Positions 40,051-50,104 of a stretch of 64,000 nucleotides of DNA are shown here, one piece after another. Every line of letters begins with the position of its first letter. The stretch's first letter is position 1. Origin of the DNA: Bacteroidota bacterium (GTDB taxonomy: Bacteria > Bacteroidota > Bacteroidia > Chitinophagales > Chitinophagaceae). The DNA is taken from contig JAEWHC010000004.1 of assembly GCA_023387985.1 (NCBI GenBank), positions 62,001 to 126,000 on the forward strand, given 5' to 3'. The translations under genes and the position numbers were made by a program. A model generated the notes under the pieces. The model was not told the DNA's origin and did not search any database. It was given only the letters and a program-made list of their open reading frames with translations.

Positions 40051-42315
40051 ATGTTTGATTTACCCATGATCGAGGCAGTTTACAAAAACTTTGCTGCCCG
40101 CGTAGATGCTGCCCGCCAGGTGGTTGGCCGCCCGTTGACCTTGTCTGAAAAAATATTGTACGCCCATTTGTGGGAAGGCCATACGGAGAAAGCATTTGTA
40201 CGTGGTGAAGATTATGTTGAATTCGCGCCCGACCGGGTAGCCATGCAGGATGCAACGGCCCAAATGGCTTTGCTTCAGTTTATGCAGGCGGGTCGAAATG
40301 AAGTTGCCGTACCAAGCACGGTACACTGTGACCACCTGATTGTAGCCAAGACCGGCAGTAAGGAAGACCTTGAAAGGGCAATTGAAGACAGCCGCGAGGT
40401 GTATGATTTCCTGGCTTCTGTTTCCAATAAATATGGCATCGGCTTTTGGAAGCCGGGCGCGGGAATCATCCACCAGGTCGTTTTGGAAAATTACGCTTTT
40501 CCTGGAGGAATGATGATCGGGACCGACAGCCATACAGTAAACGCCGGCGGCCTTGGCATGGTGGCCATCGGCGTAGGCGGTGCGGATGCCTGCGATGTGA
40601 TGGCAGGCCTGCCCTGGGAGTTGAAAATGCCTAAACTCATTGGCATAAAACTCACCGGAAAACTCGACGGCTGGGCTGCGCCAAAAGACGTTATCCTGAA
40701 AGTAGCGGGCATTCTTACGGTAAAAGGCGGTACCGGCGCCATTGTGGAATATTTTGGCGAAGGCGCTGAATCCATGAGTTGTACCGGTAAAGGAACCATT
40801 TGCAATATGGGCGCTGAAATTGGCGCCACCACTTCCACATTTGGATATGATGAAAGTATGGGAAGGTATCTCCGTTTTACAGGACGTGGCGAAGTAGCCG
40901 ACCTTGCCGATGGCATCGCACATTACCTCAAATCTGATCCTGAAGTGCTGCTGGAGCCTTCCAAATATTATGATGAGGTCATAGAAATCGACCTATCCAC
41001 CCTGGAACCTCATCTCAACGGACCTTTCACCCCCGATTTGGCCACCCCTGTCGGTGAAATGAAAGAGGCGGCAGCCAAAAACAACTGGCCCACCAAGGTG
41101 GAATATGGCCTCATTGGCTCCTGTACCAATTCGAGCTATGAAGACATCAGCCGGGCTGTATCCTTAGCAAAACAAGTAAAAGAAAAAGGCCTGACAACCA
41201 AGGCGGAATTTACAATAACGCCTGGTTCTGAACAAGTTAGATATACCATTGAAAGAGATGGTTTTCTGGACATTTTTGAATCGATTGGTGCAACAGTCTT
41301 CGCCAATGCCTGCGGACCATGCATTGGTATGTGGGAACGTGTTGGCGCCGAAAGGCAGGAGCGCAACACCATTGTGCACAGCTTCAACCGCAATTTTGCA
41401 AAGCGTGCCGATGGCAATCCAAATACCCTGGCCTTTGTGGCAAGTCCCGAACTGGTTACCGCCATCGCCATTGCAGGTGACCTGACATTCAATCCCATTA
41501 CCGACACCCTGATCAATGAAGCCGGCGAAGCGGTAAAACTCGACCCGCCAACAGGAGATGAATTGCCCCCGAGAGGTTTTGATGTGGAAGATGCCGGGTA
41601 TGTGGCCCCCGCTGAAGACGGTTCGGATGTAGAAGTGATTGTGGATCCCGCAAGCAACCGCCTGCAATTGCTCGACCCCTTCCCTGCCTGGGACGGCAAA
41701 GACATGACCGAATTGAAATTGCTGATTAAAGCCAAAGGAAAATGTACAACCGATCACATCAGCATGGCCGGGCCCTGGTTGAAATACCGCGGCCATCTGG
41801 ACAATATCAGTAACAACCTGCTGATCGGCGCCATCAATTATTTCAATGACAGCGCCAACAGCGTCAAAAATCAGCTCACAGGCGAATACAGCGATGTACC
41901 AGGAACACAACGCATCTACAAATCAGGCGGCATTGGCACGGTGGTGGTTGGCGATGAAAACTACGGCGAAGGCAGCAGCCGGGAGCATGCGGCCATGGAA
42001 CCGCGGCACCTGGGAGTAAAAGCGGTGCTGGTAAAGAGTTTTGCCCGCATTCATGAAACCAACCTGAAAAAACAAGGCATGCTGGCCCTCACTTTTGCCA
42101 ACAAATCAGATTATGACAAGATCCGTGAAGATGATGAGATTGATATTCTCGGCCTTACGGAATTCAGCCCGGGCAAACCCCTGCAAATGGTGCTGCATCA
42201 TGGCGACAGCAGTACGGAGACGATTGAAGTAAACCATAGCTATAATGCACAACAGATCGAATGGTTTAAAGCCGGCGCGGCATTAAACATCATCCGCAGG
42301 CAGGCGGCAAACTGA
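40051..42315 (+). CDS. acn: Aconitate hydratase, mitochondrial type
   Basis: 754 residues from ATG 40051. VPSTVHCDHL (about 88), GAGIIHQVVLENYAFPGGMMIGTDSHTVNAGGLG (about 138-171), the first Fe-S Cys in IGSCTNSSYED (about 355), the other two in ANACGPCIGMW (about 420), GEGSSREHAAMEPRHLG (about 645) and late KGKCTTDHISMAGPWL. Full set of cluster ligands and active-site residues. It isomerises citrate to isocitrate in the TCA cycle. Followed by a strong terminator. Confidence 0.95.
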   Translation: MFDLPMIEAVYKNFAARVDAARQVVGRPLTLSEKILYAHLWEGHTEKAFVRGEDYVEFAPDRVAMQDATAQMALLQFMQAGRNEVAVPSTVHCDHLIVAKTGSKEDLERAIEDSREVYDFLASVSNKYGIGFWKPGAGIIHQVVLENYAFPGGMMIGTDSHTVNAGGLGMVAIGVGGADACDVMAGLPWELKMPKLIGIKLTGKLDGWAAPKDVILKVAGILTVKGGTGAIVEYFGEGAESMSCTGKGTICNMGAEIGATTSTFGYDESMGRYLRFTGRGEVADLADGIAHYLKSDPEVLLEPSKYYDEVIEIDLSTLEPHLNGPFTPDLATPVGEMKEAAAKNNWPTKVEYGLIGSCTNSSYEDISRAVSLAKQVKEKGLTTKAEFTITPGSEQVRYTIERDGFLDIFESIGATVFANACGPCIGMWERVGAERQERNTIVHSFNRNFAKRADGNPNTLAFVASPELVTAIAIAGDLTFNPITDTLINEAGEAVKLDPPTGDELPPRGFDVEDAGYVAPAEDGSDVEVIVDPASNRLQLLDPFPAWDGKDMTELKLLIKAKGKCTTDHISMAGPWLKYRGHLDNISNNLLIGAINYFNDSANSVKNQLTGEYSDVPGTQRIYKSGGIGTVVVGDENYGEGSSREHAAMEPRHLGVKAVLVKSFARIHETNLKKQGMLALTFANKSDYDKIREDDEIDILGLTEFSPGKPLQMVLHHGDSSTETIEVNHSYNAQQIEWFKAGAALNIIRRQAAN

Positions 42316-42340
42316 GCATGAATATATCGCATTAAAAAAA

Positions 42341-42374
42341 AGCCGGTCCTCCGCGGAAGACCGGCTTTTTGATT
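42341..42374 (+). terminator. Terminator after acn
   Basis: AGCCGGTCcTCCGCGGaAGACCGGCT stem (42341-42366) with a T-run; A-run on the other side, so it can work in both directions. Confidence 0.82.
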
Positions 42375-42662
42375 TTGTTCGTTTTCCAAACCAACGTTAT
42401 CCGTAATAAAACCGCCAGTCATGGGTTTCTGAAAATACCTGAACTGCTGCTTCAGGAATTTCATTGGTTACACAAGCACGTCCACCAATTTAATAAATAT
42501 AAAAAAGATCAGCGAGCCTAAGATTTTTCATCCCCCATCACCAATTTTAATTAGGTTTCAGTTTAGGTTCGCGGAGAAATCCGGATTAGCCTGTAGTGGA
42601 TGCGGAACGGTGTGCGATGCTCAATAAATCATCAAGCCGGTTACATGTAAACCGGCTGGCCG

Positions 42663-42697
42663 GCAAAAAAAAAGCCGTTCCATTGGAGGAACGGCTT
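42663..42697 (-). terminator. Terminator after dnaK
   Basis: AAGCCGTTCC, ATTGG loop, AGGAACGGCTT, and on the - strand a run of nine T after the stem, 20 bases downstream of the dnaK stop. Confidence 0.82.
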
Positions 42698-42716
42698 ATC
42701 CTTTATCAAAATTTAT

Positions 42717-44636
42717 TTACTTCACTTCTTCAAATTCGGCATCGGTCACATTGTCGGCTCCGTCACCGGGTTGTTGACCGTTCCCGTCGGCCTGGGGTCC
42801 ACCTGCCTGCTCTGCGCCGGGTTGGGCACCCTGGTTCATTGCGTTGTACATATCCTGTGATGCCGCGGTCCAGGCTTCATTCAGCTTCTTAGTGGCTTCA
42901 TCAATGCGGCTCACATCTTGTGATTTGTGGGCTTCTTTCAGCTCATTCAATCCGCTTTCGATGGATCCTTTTTTATCGGCGGGGATCTTGTCTCCGTATT
43001 CTTTCATTTGTTTTTCGGTCTGGAAGATCAGGCTGTCGGCAGCGTTGATTTTGTCAATTTTTTCACGCTCAACCTTATCCGAGGCTTCATTGGCTTTGGC
43101 GTCATTCTTCATCTTTTCAATCTCCTCTTTGCTCAGGCCGCTTCCTGCTTCAATGTGGATCTTTTGTTCCTTGCCGGTTCCTTTATCCTTGGCGCTAACA
43201 TGGATCAGGCCATTGGCGTCGATATCAAACGTTACTTCAATCTGCGGAACGCCACGAGGCGCCGGCGGAATGCCGTCAAGGTTGAAAATGCCAAGGCTTT
43301 TGTTGTCTCCGGCTTTTGTACGCTCACCCTGCAATACATGAATCTGTACACCGGGCTGATTGTCGGCAGCGGTACTGAACACTTCGCTTTTCTTCGACGG
43401 AATCGTGGTATTTGAAGGGATCAATGTGGTCATAACGCCTCCGAGGGTTTCAATACCCAGACTCAGCGGTGTTACGTCAAGCAGCAGCACGTCTTTTACC
43501 TCACCGGTAAGTACCGCGCCCTGAATGGCTGCGCCAACGGCAACCACTTCATCGGGGTTTACACTCTTGTTGGGTTTTTTGCCAAAGAAAGACTCTACTT
43601 TTTCCTGAACTTTCGGGATACGGGTAGAACCACCAACCAGGATGACTTCGTCAATTTCAGATGCGGTCATTCCGGCATCTTTGAGGGCTTGCTCACAGGG
43701 TTTAATCATGCGGTTGAAGAGTTCATCCGCCAACTGCTCAAATTTCGCCCGGCTCAATTTTACCACAAGGTGTTTAGGTACACCGTCCACCGCGGTAATA
43801 TAGGGCAGGTTGATCTCGGTTTCGCTTGCGGAAGACAATTCGATCTTTGCTTTTTCGGAAGCTTCTTTCAAACGCTGAAGGGCCATCGGGTCTTTACGCA
43901 GGTCAATGGCTTCCTGGCTCTTGAATTCTTCAGCAAGCCAGTCTATCACTACCTTATCAAAATCGTCACCACCCAGGTGGGTATCTCCATTTGTACTTTT
44001 AACCTCAAATACGCCATCCCCCAGTTCGAGGATAGAAATATCAAAGGTTCCGCCTCCAAGGTCGAAAACGGCAATTTTCTGATCAACGGTTTTCTTGTCG
44101 AGGCCATAGGCCAATGCGGCGGCGGTTGGTTCGTTGATGATGCGGCGCACGGTCAAACCGGCAATTTCCCCGGCCTCTTTTGTGGCCTGGCGCTGTGCAT
44201 CATTAAAATAAGCAGGAACGGTAATCACCGCTTCATTTACATCCTGACCGAGATAATCCTCAGCGGCTTTTTTCATTTTTTGCAGGATCATTGCGCTGAT
44301 CTCCTGTGGCGTGTACATGCGTCCGTCAATGTCGATGCGCACGGTGTTGTTGTCGCCTTTCACTACTTTATAGCTCCAGTGTGACATTTCTTCGCCAACC
44401 TCGTCGTAACGGCGGCCCATAAAACGCTTTACACTGCTGATGGTGTTGATGGGGTTGGTAATGGCCTGGCGCTTTGCCGGATCGCCCACTTTACGTTCTC
44501 CGTTTTTCAAAAAAGCAACAACCGAAGGTGTTGTCCTGCGGCCTTCATCATTGGCAATAACCACGGGCTCGTTACCTTCCATTACGGCAACGCAACTGTT
44601 GGTTGTACCGAGGTCAATTCCTATAATTTTTCCCAT
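42717..44636 (-). CDS. dnaK: Chaperone DnaK (Hsp70)
   Basis: 639 residues, full length. IGIDLGTTNSCVAVMEG at the start (phosphate 1), VPAYFNDAQRQATKEAGEIAGL (about 140-161), AVFDLGGGTFDISIL (about 190), VNPDEVVAVGAAIQGAVLTG (about 360-380), VLLLDVTPLSLGIETLGGVMT (substrate domain) and a Gly/Gln-rich tail ending DAEFEEVK, the usual C-terminus recognised by co-chaperones. It folds and protects proteins with DnaJ and GrpE, which are not in this window. No CIRCE element is visible upstream. Confidence 0.97.
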   Translation of the reverse strand: MGKIIGIDLGTTNSCVAVMEGNEPVVIANDEGRRTTPSVVAFLKNGERKVGDPAKRQAITNPINTISSVKRFMGRRYDEVGEEMSHWSYKVVKGDNNTVRIDIDGRMYTPQEISAMILQKMKKAAEDYLGQDVNEAVITVPAYFNDAQRQATKEAGEIAGLTVRRIINEPTAAALAYGLDKKTVDQKIAVFDLGGGTFDISILELGDGVFEVKSTNGDTHLGGDDFDKVVIDWLAEEFKSQEAIDLRKDPMALQRLKEASEKAKIELSSASETEINLPYITAVDGVPKHLVVKLSRAKFEQLADELFNRMIKPCEQALKDAGMTASEIDEVILVGGSTRIPKVQEKVESFFGKKPNKSVNPDEVVAVGAAIQGAVLTGEVKDVLLLDVTPLSLGIETLGGVMTTLIPSNTTIPSKKSEVFSTAADNQPGVQIHVLQGERTKAGDNKSLGIFNLDGIPPAPRGVPQIEVTFDIDANGLIHVSAKDKGTGKEQKIHIEAGSGLSKEEIEKMKNDAKANEASDKVEREKIDKINAADSLIFQTEKQMKEYGDKIPADKKGSIESGLNELKEAHKSQDVSRIDEATKKLNEAWTAASQDMYNAMNQGAQPGAEQAGGPQADGNGQQPGDGADNVTDAEFEEVK

Positions 44637-45024
44637 TTTATCTGATGTTTTATTTTAATTGATTAAGAATTTAATGGTTATAGATGGTGTTTTTTCACCT
44701 ATTGTACTGTTTCAAGCATTATGCCATTCAGCGGCTGGCTGCTATTTTGTCAGGAATGAATAGGAAATTGATGCCGGTGGTACCGGACAAAAATTCGGCT
44801 GTGGAATAATCCATAAAAGATGCTGGAGAAAGGACTGACGGAGCGGCGACCTGGAAACCGCAGATGAGGAAGCTTCAACCGTTGTGCGGGTGGGCACAGC
44901 AATTTTCGGCGAACGCCCCTGCCCGGATAGTTATAAAAGAGGCCGGGTTAAGTCCGATGGTTTGTACTTCATAAAATTTGCCGGCCGCCTGAAGCGGTGA
45001 AGGCTAAACCGTTATTTTTGAGGC
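44637..45024. other. Divergent intergenic region of dnaK and the YihY gene
   Basis: 388 bases. AT-rich near dnaK, where its promoter must be. I searched by eye for the TTAGCACTC/GAGTGCTAA heat-shock repeat and did not see it. No gene found. Confidence 0.5.
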
Positions 45025-46098
45025 ATGCTCAACCGATTGAAAAAATTCAGCAGGTTGCTGAAAAAGACCATTGTGGAATGGAACCGGAATGATCCCTTCC
45101 GCAAGAGTGCTGTACTTTCCTTCTACGCGATTCTTTCCCTGCCGAGCCTGATGATGATCATCGTCTGGCTTGCCGGACGATTGTTTGGACGCAAAAGCGT
45201 GGAAGGCGAAATGCTTGAGGACCTCGACAATGTTGTGGGTCACGAAGCGGCCGATTACGTGAGTACCCTCATCAGCAACGCCTATTTGGATGCGGGGGCG
45301 CCCTGGTACCTCAATGCCATCGGGATCGGTATTCTGGTTTTCAGTGCGACCACCTTATTTTTTCAGTTTCAATATATTTTGAATGCGTTGTGGGATGTAG
45401 TAGCCGATGAGCGAAAAGGCATTATCAACCTGCTTTGGAACAGGATGATTTCTCTCGCCTTGATTTTTCTGATTGTCCTGCTTATGCTGGCATCCATAAT
45501 CTCCTCTTCGCTGCTTTCCTTCTTTCAACATCAACTGGAAGATATGGCCGGGTTTACCTGGCAGGCCGGTTATATGGTTCTGAATTTTGGACTCAGCCTT
45601 ACCATGCTGACCATATTTTTTACTTTGTTGTATAAGTTTTTTCCGGATGTGATCATTTCGTGGAAGATGGTTTTACCTGGGGCGGTTTTTACCGCGATCC
45701 TCTTTACGCTCGGCAATTATTTACTGAGCATTTATTTCCGCCATGTTGATCCTTCCTCCAATTACGGCATTGCCGGAGTGGTGGTGTTACTTATGGTATG
45801 GATCAACTATACATCGCTGATCCTCTTACTTGGCGCTACGTTTACCAAGGTCTATGCACTGCAAAGCCAGGAACCCGTTGTTCCGAAAAGCTATGCCCGC
45901 TGGACGAACGAGTACATTCATTTTCATGAGCGGAATATATTCATGCAGTATTACCAGGAGCAATGTGATCTGCCACCGGGCGTTGTACGAAAAGAAATAA
46001 AAAGCGGACGCTATAAAGACCCTAAGGACCCCGAAAACTCATTGCTGATCTGGAAACGGTTAAAAGATTCCAACACGGAACTTGCAAAGAAAGCGTAA
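45025..46098 (+). CDS. YihY/BrkB-family membrane protein
   Basis: 357 residues. SAVLSFYAILSLPSLMMIIVWLAGRLFG (about 28-55), IGIGILVFSATTLFFQFQYILNALWDV (about 97-123), then spans around 150, 190, 220 and 255, with NYGIAGVVVLLMVWINYTSLILLLGATFTKVYA, the conserved C-terminal membrane pair. The soluble C-terminal ~65 residues are basic. BrkB proteins were named from virulence and once taken for RNase BN; their true role is probably in envelope transport. Confidence 0.9.
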   Translation: MLNRLKKFSRLLKKTIVEWNRNDPFRKSAVLSFYAILSLPSLMMIIVWLAGRLFGRKSVEGEMLEDLDNVVGHEAADYVSTLISNAYLDAGAPWYLNAIGIGILVFSATTLFFQFQYILNALWDVVADERKGIINLLWNRMISLALIFLIVLLMLASIISSSLLSFFQHQLEDMAGFTWQAGYMVLNFGLSLTMLTIFFTLLYKFFPDVIISWKMVLPGAVFTAILFTLGNYLLSIYFRHVDPSSNYGIAGVVVLLMVWINYTSLILLLGATFTKVYALQSQEPVVPKSYARWTNEYIHFHERNIFMQYYQEQCDLPPGVVRKEIKSGRYKDPKDPENSLLIWKRLKDSNTELAKKA

Positions 46099-46128
46099 TC
46101 TTATAAACCAGGAACCCCAGGCTTTGTT

Positions 46129-47499
46129 TCAATTTCGGATATCCGTGGCCAAATGCGGGCTTTCAAAGCCCAGCTTTTTCAACCCTTCCTTTATTTCCGG
46201 GGCACCCATAAATAAATTCCACAACAAACCGCTGCGGTAATTTTCCATCATCACCACAATTGGGCCCTCATCGATGGCGAGATAGCGTTTGGGATACCAG
46301 TTGGCTGTTTCGCTGAAAGCATCATAAAACCCATACATTCCAAACAACGTATCTTTTTTATTCGTATACCAGTTGCGCATAGCCGCCATAGATTCTTCGG
46401 GAGTATAAGGAAAAGAAGAAAGTGCCGCCGTTGGCGCGATTACGCCCAAATCCCTGTCCTTTTGCGGCGCATGGCCGGCATAGCCATTCACGGAATAACT
46501 GGAAGTCAGTCCCCAGCTATCCGGACCATAGCCTTTATAACCATGGGGATTGTCCACACACCACCGGTAATTGATCCTGGCCTGGCTCACATTGTGTTTC
46601 CAGTAATCGGCATACCTGTCTTTCAAGCCACGCGGATCAAGACCAAGAAAGGAATAGTGCGCCCAAAAAAGCGGGCCGCCATGTATGACATCACCCTGGT
46701 GCATCATTTTCAATGTATCGTTGCCGTATTTATGTTGCTGCGCATTGATCTTGCCGTTTTCCGCCCAGCCTTCGTGGTAAACGGCAGCAGGTACCGGGTG
46801 TGTTGGTGAAGCTGCCGCAAGCACATACATGATCAGGCATTCGTTGTATCCCCTTACGGGAAAATTCATTTCCCAACCATAGTTGGGGCTCCAATGCCAG
46901 TAGAGCACATTTTGCCCATGGGTATACCAGTTAAAATCAATCCCTTTCCATAAATTGTCGAGCCGGGCCGCCAAAGCCTTTTCACGGTCGTTGCCATTCT
47001 TAAAATATTCCCTTGCCGCGATAAGCCCCTGCGCCATAAATGCGGTTTCCACAAGATCACCGCCATCGTCTTTTTTGCTGAAAGGTTTTACTTTCCCGGT
47101 CTCGCCATTCCACCAATGCGGCCAGGCGCCGTGATAACTATCCGCATTTTCTAAAAAGCCTGCGATTTTCTCCAGGCGTTCAAGACCTTGGTCGCGGGTA
47201 ATGTATCCCCGGTTGATGCCCACCAATAATGCCATCACACCAAAGCCTCCGCCGCCGCTCGTCACCACCATCTTGTCGTTTTGCGGATACTCACCATCTA
47301 CGTGGAAGCGTTCCCTGGCCAGCCCACTCGTGGGTTCGGCACCATCCCAGAAATACCGGAACGTGGCTTTTTGTACCTCATCGAAAATGGCCTGGTCGGA
47401 AGGCGTCATTTTCCATGCAGATTCTGTGGTTTGCTGTGTTTTGCAGGAGAACAACACCGAGACAAGCGCAAGGAAGAAAAAAGTTTTAATGGATTGCAT
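46129..47499 (-). CDS. Glucoamylase-family lipoprotein (PF10091 type)
   Basis: 456 residues from ATG 47499, which starts a lipoprotein signal (MQSIKTFFFLALVSVLFSC, lipobox with Cys). AIFDEVQKATFRYFWDGAEPTSGLARERFH (about 45) and TSGGGGFGVMALLVGINRGYI, WWNGETGKVKPFSKKDDGGDLVETAFMAQGL (about 130-160), FPVRGYNECLIMYVLAAASP and LGVIAPTAALSSFPYTPEES are hallmarks of the (alpha/alpha)6-barrel family. Likely a surface or periplasmic glycoside hydrolase acting on beta- or alpha-glucans. No SusCD pair is adjacent. Confidence 0.88.
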   Translation of the reverse strand: MQSIKTFFFLALVSVLFSCKTQQTTESAWKMTPSDQAIFDEVQKATFRYFWDGAEPTSGLARERFHVDGEYPQNDKMVVTSGGGGFGVMALLVGINRGYITRDQGLERLEKIAGFLENADSYHGAWPHWWNGETGKVKPFSKKDDGGDLVETAFMAQGLIAAREYFKNGNDREKALAARLDNLWKGIDFNWYTHGQNVLYWHWSPNYGWEMNFPVRGYNECLIMYVLAAASPTHPVPAAVYHEGWAENGKINAQQHKYGNDTLKMMHQGDVIHGGPLFWAHYSFLGLDPRGLKDRYADYWKHNVSQARINYRWCVDNPHGYKGYGPDSWGLTSSYSVNGYAGHAPQKDRDLGVIAPTAALSSFPYTPEESMAAMRNWYTNKKDTLFGMYGFYDAFSETANWYPKRYLAIDEGPIVVMMENYRSGLLWNLFMGAPEIKEGLKKLGFESPHLATDIRN

Positions 47500-47774
47500 A
47501 GATAAGAATTTAAGCAGAGGATGATCAACTAAGGATTTCGCGATAGCAGGATAAATTATCCAACGGGCCATTTCCGTTATCATGTTCTCGTTTCAGTTAA
47601 AAACTTTCAGCCGGGAATGATTAGGTGACCAATTGTTTTGATATTACCCTTCAGCAACTTAATACAAATTTATACAACTAAAATTTAAGCCCGGAAAAGC
47701 GAAGCATCAGAAACCGTTTATGTCCGGGTATTGAGATCCTGGAATAATAATGTCACCCCTACGGGGTTCGGGAT

Positions 47775-48425
47775 TGTGACTAAACCTTTTTGGTACACAG
47801 CTGAGTGCGCAGAAGTTTGGGGTTCGTCAATTCCGCATTGATGCGTTTCTTCGCGTCCTTTGCGTAATACTTCGCGGCCTTTGCGGTTGAACTTACTGAG
47901 TGTTTTATAACCGCAAAAAGCGCAAAGTAAATACAACGCAGAGAGCGCAGAAGTTTAGGGTTCGTCAATTCCTCATTTTATGCATTTCTTGGCGGCCTTT
48001 GCTTAAAACTTCGCGGCCTTTGCGGTTAAACGTAGGCGTGTTTTTTAACCGTAAAATGCGCAAAGTAAATACAACGCAGCGTGCGCAGAATGTTTGGGGT
48101 TCGTCAATTCCGCATTGATGCGTTTCTTCGCGGCCTTTGCGTAAAACTTCGCGGCCTTTGCGGTTAAACTAGGCGTGTTTTTTTAACCGCAAAATGCGCA
48201 AAGTAAATACAACGCAGAGTGCGCAGAAATGTTTGGGGTTAGTCAATTGACGGCCTTTGCGTAAAACTCCGCGACCTTTGCGGTTAAACATGCCGAGGGT
48301 TGTAAACTGCAGATTTTATTCATTCTTCGCGTTCTTTGCGTAACACTTCGCGGCCTTTGCGGTTAAACGTACGAGTGTTTTTTAAAAGGCAAAATGCGCA
48401 AAGTAAATGCCGCGCAGAGGCCTAA
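47775..48425. repeat. Cluster of ~145-bp tandem palindromic repeats
   Basis: CTTCGCGGCCTTTGCGGTT recurs near 47,869, 48,009, 48,148, 48,266 (variant) and 48,344, each followed by a TTAACCGCAAAAtGCGCAAAG arm and TAAATACAACGCAGAG...GCGCAGAA. Each unit contains inverted CTTTGCGG / CCGCAAAG arms. Three central copies are most alike, the last two are degenerate and shorter. The short open frames across it (47,718-48,118) are repeat by-products. Non-coding from 47,500 to 48,550. Confidence 0.85.
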
Positions 48426-48496
48426 AGAATAAAGATTGAATAACGCGTTATACAGATTCGATCATCAAACGAAAATGTATATGTTTAAAAACGTAA

Positions 48497-48530
48497 TAAA
48501 AAAAAAGCCGGAGATGAAACTCCGGCTTTT
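48497..48530 (-). terminator. Terminator of the following lipoprotein gene
   Basis: On the - strand AAGCCGGAG, TTTCAT loop, CTCCGGCTT and nine T, about 20 bases after the stop codon at 48551. Confidence 0.85.
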
Positions 48531-48550
48531 AAATTCTTCAGTTGGGTTTA

Positions 48551-49483
48551 TTACTGATTTGTTTCAAGGCATTTGCGAACATCAAGATGGATAGCCAAAT
48601 AACGACTGGCATCCCCAGTAAGGTCAACAGTCAGACTTGATCCTTTATATAAATTTGATTGACCTGGAATAGGCCGCGCAACTGGTATTTCGTCCATACT
48701 GGCAACTTTTACCAATTCATTTCCTTTATCAGAATTTAATTCCCAGCCATCGGTAAGATTAATGGTTAGCGTATTACCACTAATGGTGGCCGTACCAATT
48801 AAAATATTTTTTCCTGCATAAATATTTTGAGTAGCGTTACCTTCCACGCGATCGAAGAGGTAGAACCAACCTGTTTCTGATTCAGGATAAAGATCACCTG
48901 CATATGCAGATTCTTTCTGCCAGCTTATGCATTCCAGAGGTTCATCCGGGCAAAGCTCAGCAAGATAAAAATCTACGCTATAAAGTGTATTAGAACTTGC
49001 ATCACTACCTGCGCCAGAAATGTCTGTAAAATTTATAGTAATATAGTCACATGAAGTCCAATTCGACGGGAAATCAGCCACGGTTAGAGGAACTCCATCT
49101 TTTTTCTGTAAAAGGTTTCTAAATGTTGACTTGCCGCCCGATGCACTGGGATCGGAATAGGTTAAAAGCGTAGTAGGTGATCCAACTTTCGGATGAAATA
49201 CTACATTGTATGTAAGTTTGGTCCATCCGCCGGCAGTAGCTTCAAGAGTGAGTACATTCAGTCCGGTTGCATTTTGCTCAACATTAAGCTTCAGGGTGTT
49301 GGCAACGTCGTAAGTTTCTGCAGTGTTTGTGTACGATTCAACACAATCGCCACAATTTTCCTGGGTAAAGGATTCAACAGCATTCAGTTCCGACAGGGCC
49401 AGCTCTGTTTGTAAAGTTTCTTTTTGACAACCTGCAATCATTAAGCCGGCGAACATGGCCGACAAGAAAAACAGTCTTTTCAT
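48551..49483 (-). CDS. Lipoprotein of unknown function
   Basis: 310 residues with a lipoprotein signal (MKRLFFLSAMFAGLMIAGCQ; lipobox IAGC, Cys19). The mature part is beta-rich with pairs of Cys (ENCGDCVESY about 43, LCPDEPLECISW about 180). Segments such as GWFYLFDRVEGNATQNIYAGKNILIGTATISG suggest two beta-sandwich domains. No family recognised. Asp/Thr/Asn-rich surface composition fits an exported cell-surface protein. Confidence 0.8.
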   Translation of the reverse strand: MKRLFFLSAMFAGLMIAGCQKETLQTELALSELNAVESFTQENCGDCVESYTNTAETYDVANTLKLNVEQNATGLNVLTLEATAGGWTKLTYNVVFHPKVGSPTTLLTYSDPSASGGKSTFRNLLQKKDGVPLTVADFPSNWTSCDYITINFTDISGAGSDASSNTLYSVDFYLAELCPDEPLECISWQKESAYAGDLYPESETGWFYLFDRVEGNATQNIYAGKNILIGTATISGNTLTINLTDGWELNSDKGNELVKVASMDEIPVARPIPGQSNLYKGSSLTVDLTGDASRYLAIHLDVRKCLETNQ

Positions 49484-49771
49484 AGGTTAAAATTTGATTT
49501 TGTTTGGCATCAAAACTACATGTTAATATAAATGTAAAAATACTCACTATCGAGTACTTATTTGTGCAACAGACTGGTGAAAAATGAGGGAAAGGGATAC
49601 CCCAAACTGCTGATTATGAGGTTAGAGCAGTGCAACCATTTGAAATTGGCCTGAAACAAATTGTTCTATTTGGTTTAATTAGGCAACTGAAGCGATTTTT
49701 TTTTGGCTGGAACCTTACAAGTGTTTTACTTTGTATTTCAAAGCACTTTTAAAAAATAGAATTTTGCATTT

Positions 49772-50104
49772 ATGAAAGACCATTTTGCTGAAAAGCATCT
49801 CGTAAACCGAAATATGATCCGGCGGGCAATCATTGGCGCCATCATTGGCCTGGTATTCATTTCTCTTTTTCTCGTAAAAGGCGGCGAAGGCGATCCTTCC
49901 TGGCCGCAGTACTGGTGGATCCGGCCCCTGGTCGTAGTTCCCGCAGCCGGTGCGGCAGGCGGTATATTCTGGCATATCCTCGCTCCCATGCGTGCCCTCG
50001 GCGGCTGGAAATCGGTAACCGGTTTCATCCTCTCTGTCCTGGGCTTTATCGTGTGCCTTTGGCTGGGGTCGGTGGCGGGATTGGATGGGACGTACTGGGA
50101 TTGA
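49772..50104 (+). CDS. Small membrane protein of unknown function
   Basis: 110 residues with about three membrane spans: RAIIGAIIGLVFISLFLV (about 19-36), WIRPLVVVPAAGAAGGIFWHIL (about 49-70) and GFILSVLGFIVCLWLGSVAGL (about 84-104). GTYWD C-terminus. Similar proteins are common and uncharacterised in Chitinophagales; I cannot assign a function. Confidence 0.75.
   Translation: MKDHFAEKHLVNRNMIRRAIIGAIIGLVFISLFLVKGGEGDPSWPQYWWIRPLVVVPAAGAAGGIFWHILAPMRALGGWKSVTGFILSVLGFIVCLWLGSVAGLDGTYWD

Larger units (their letters stand above)
42316..42716. other. Intergenic region between acn and dnaK
   Basis: Both genes converge here. Apart from the two hairpin terminators listed separately there is only degenerate AT-rich and palindromic sequence; no gene seen. 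Confidence 0.6.

Noticed and set aside
44637..45024. CIRCE heat-shock element upstream of dnaK
   Set aside because: No TTAGCACTC/GAGTGCTAA pair was found by eye.
47718..48118. Several 60-70-residue open frames between 47.7 and 48.1 kb
   Set aside because: All lie in tandem palindromic repeats.
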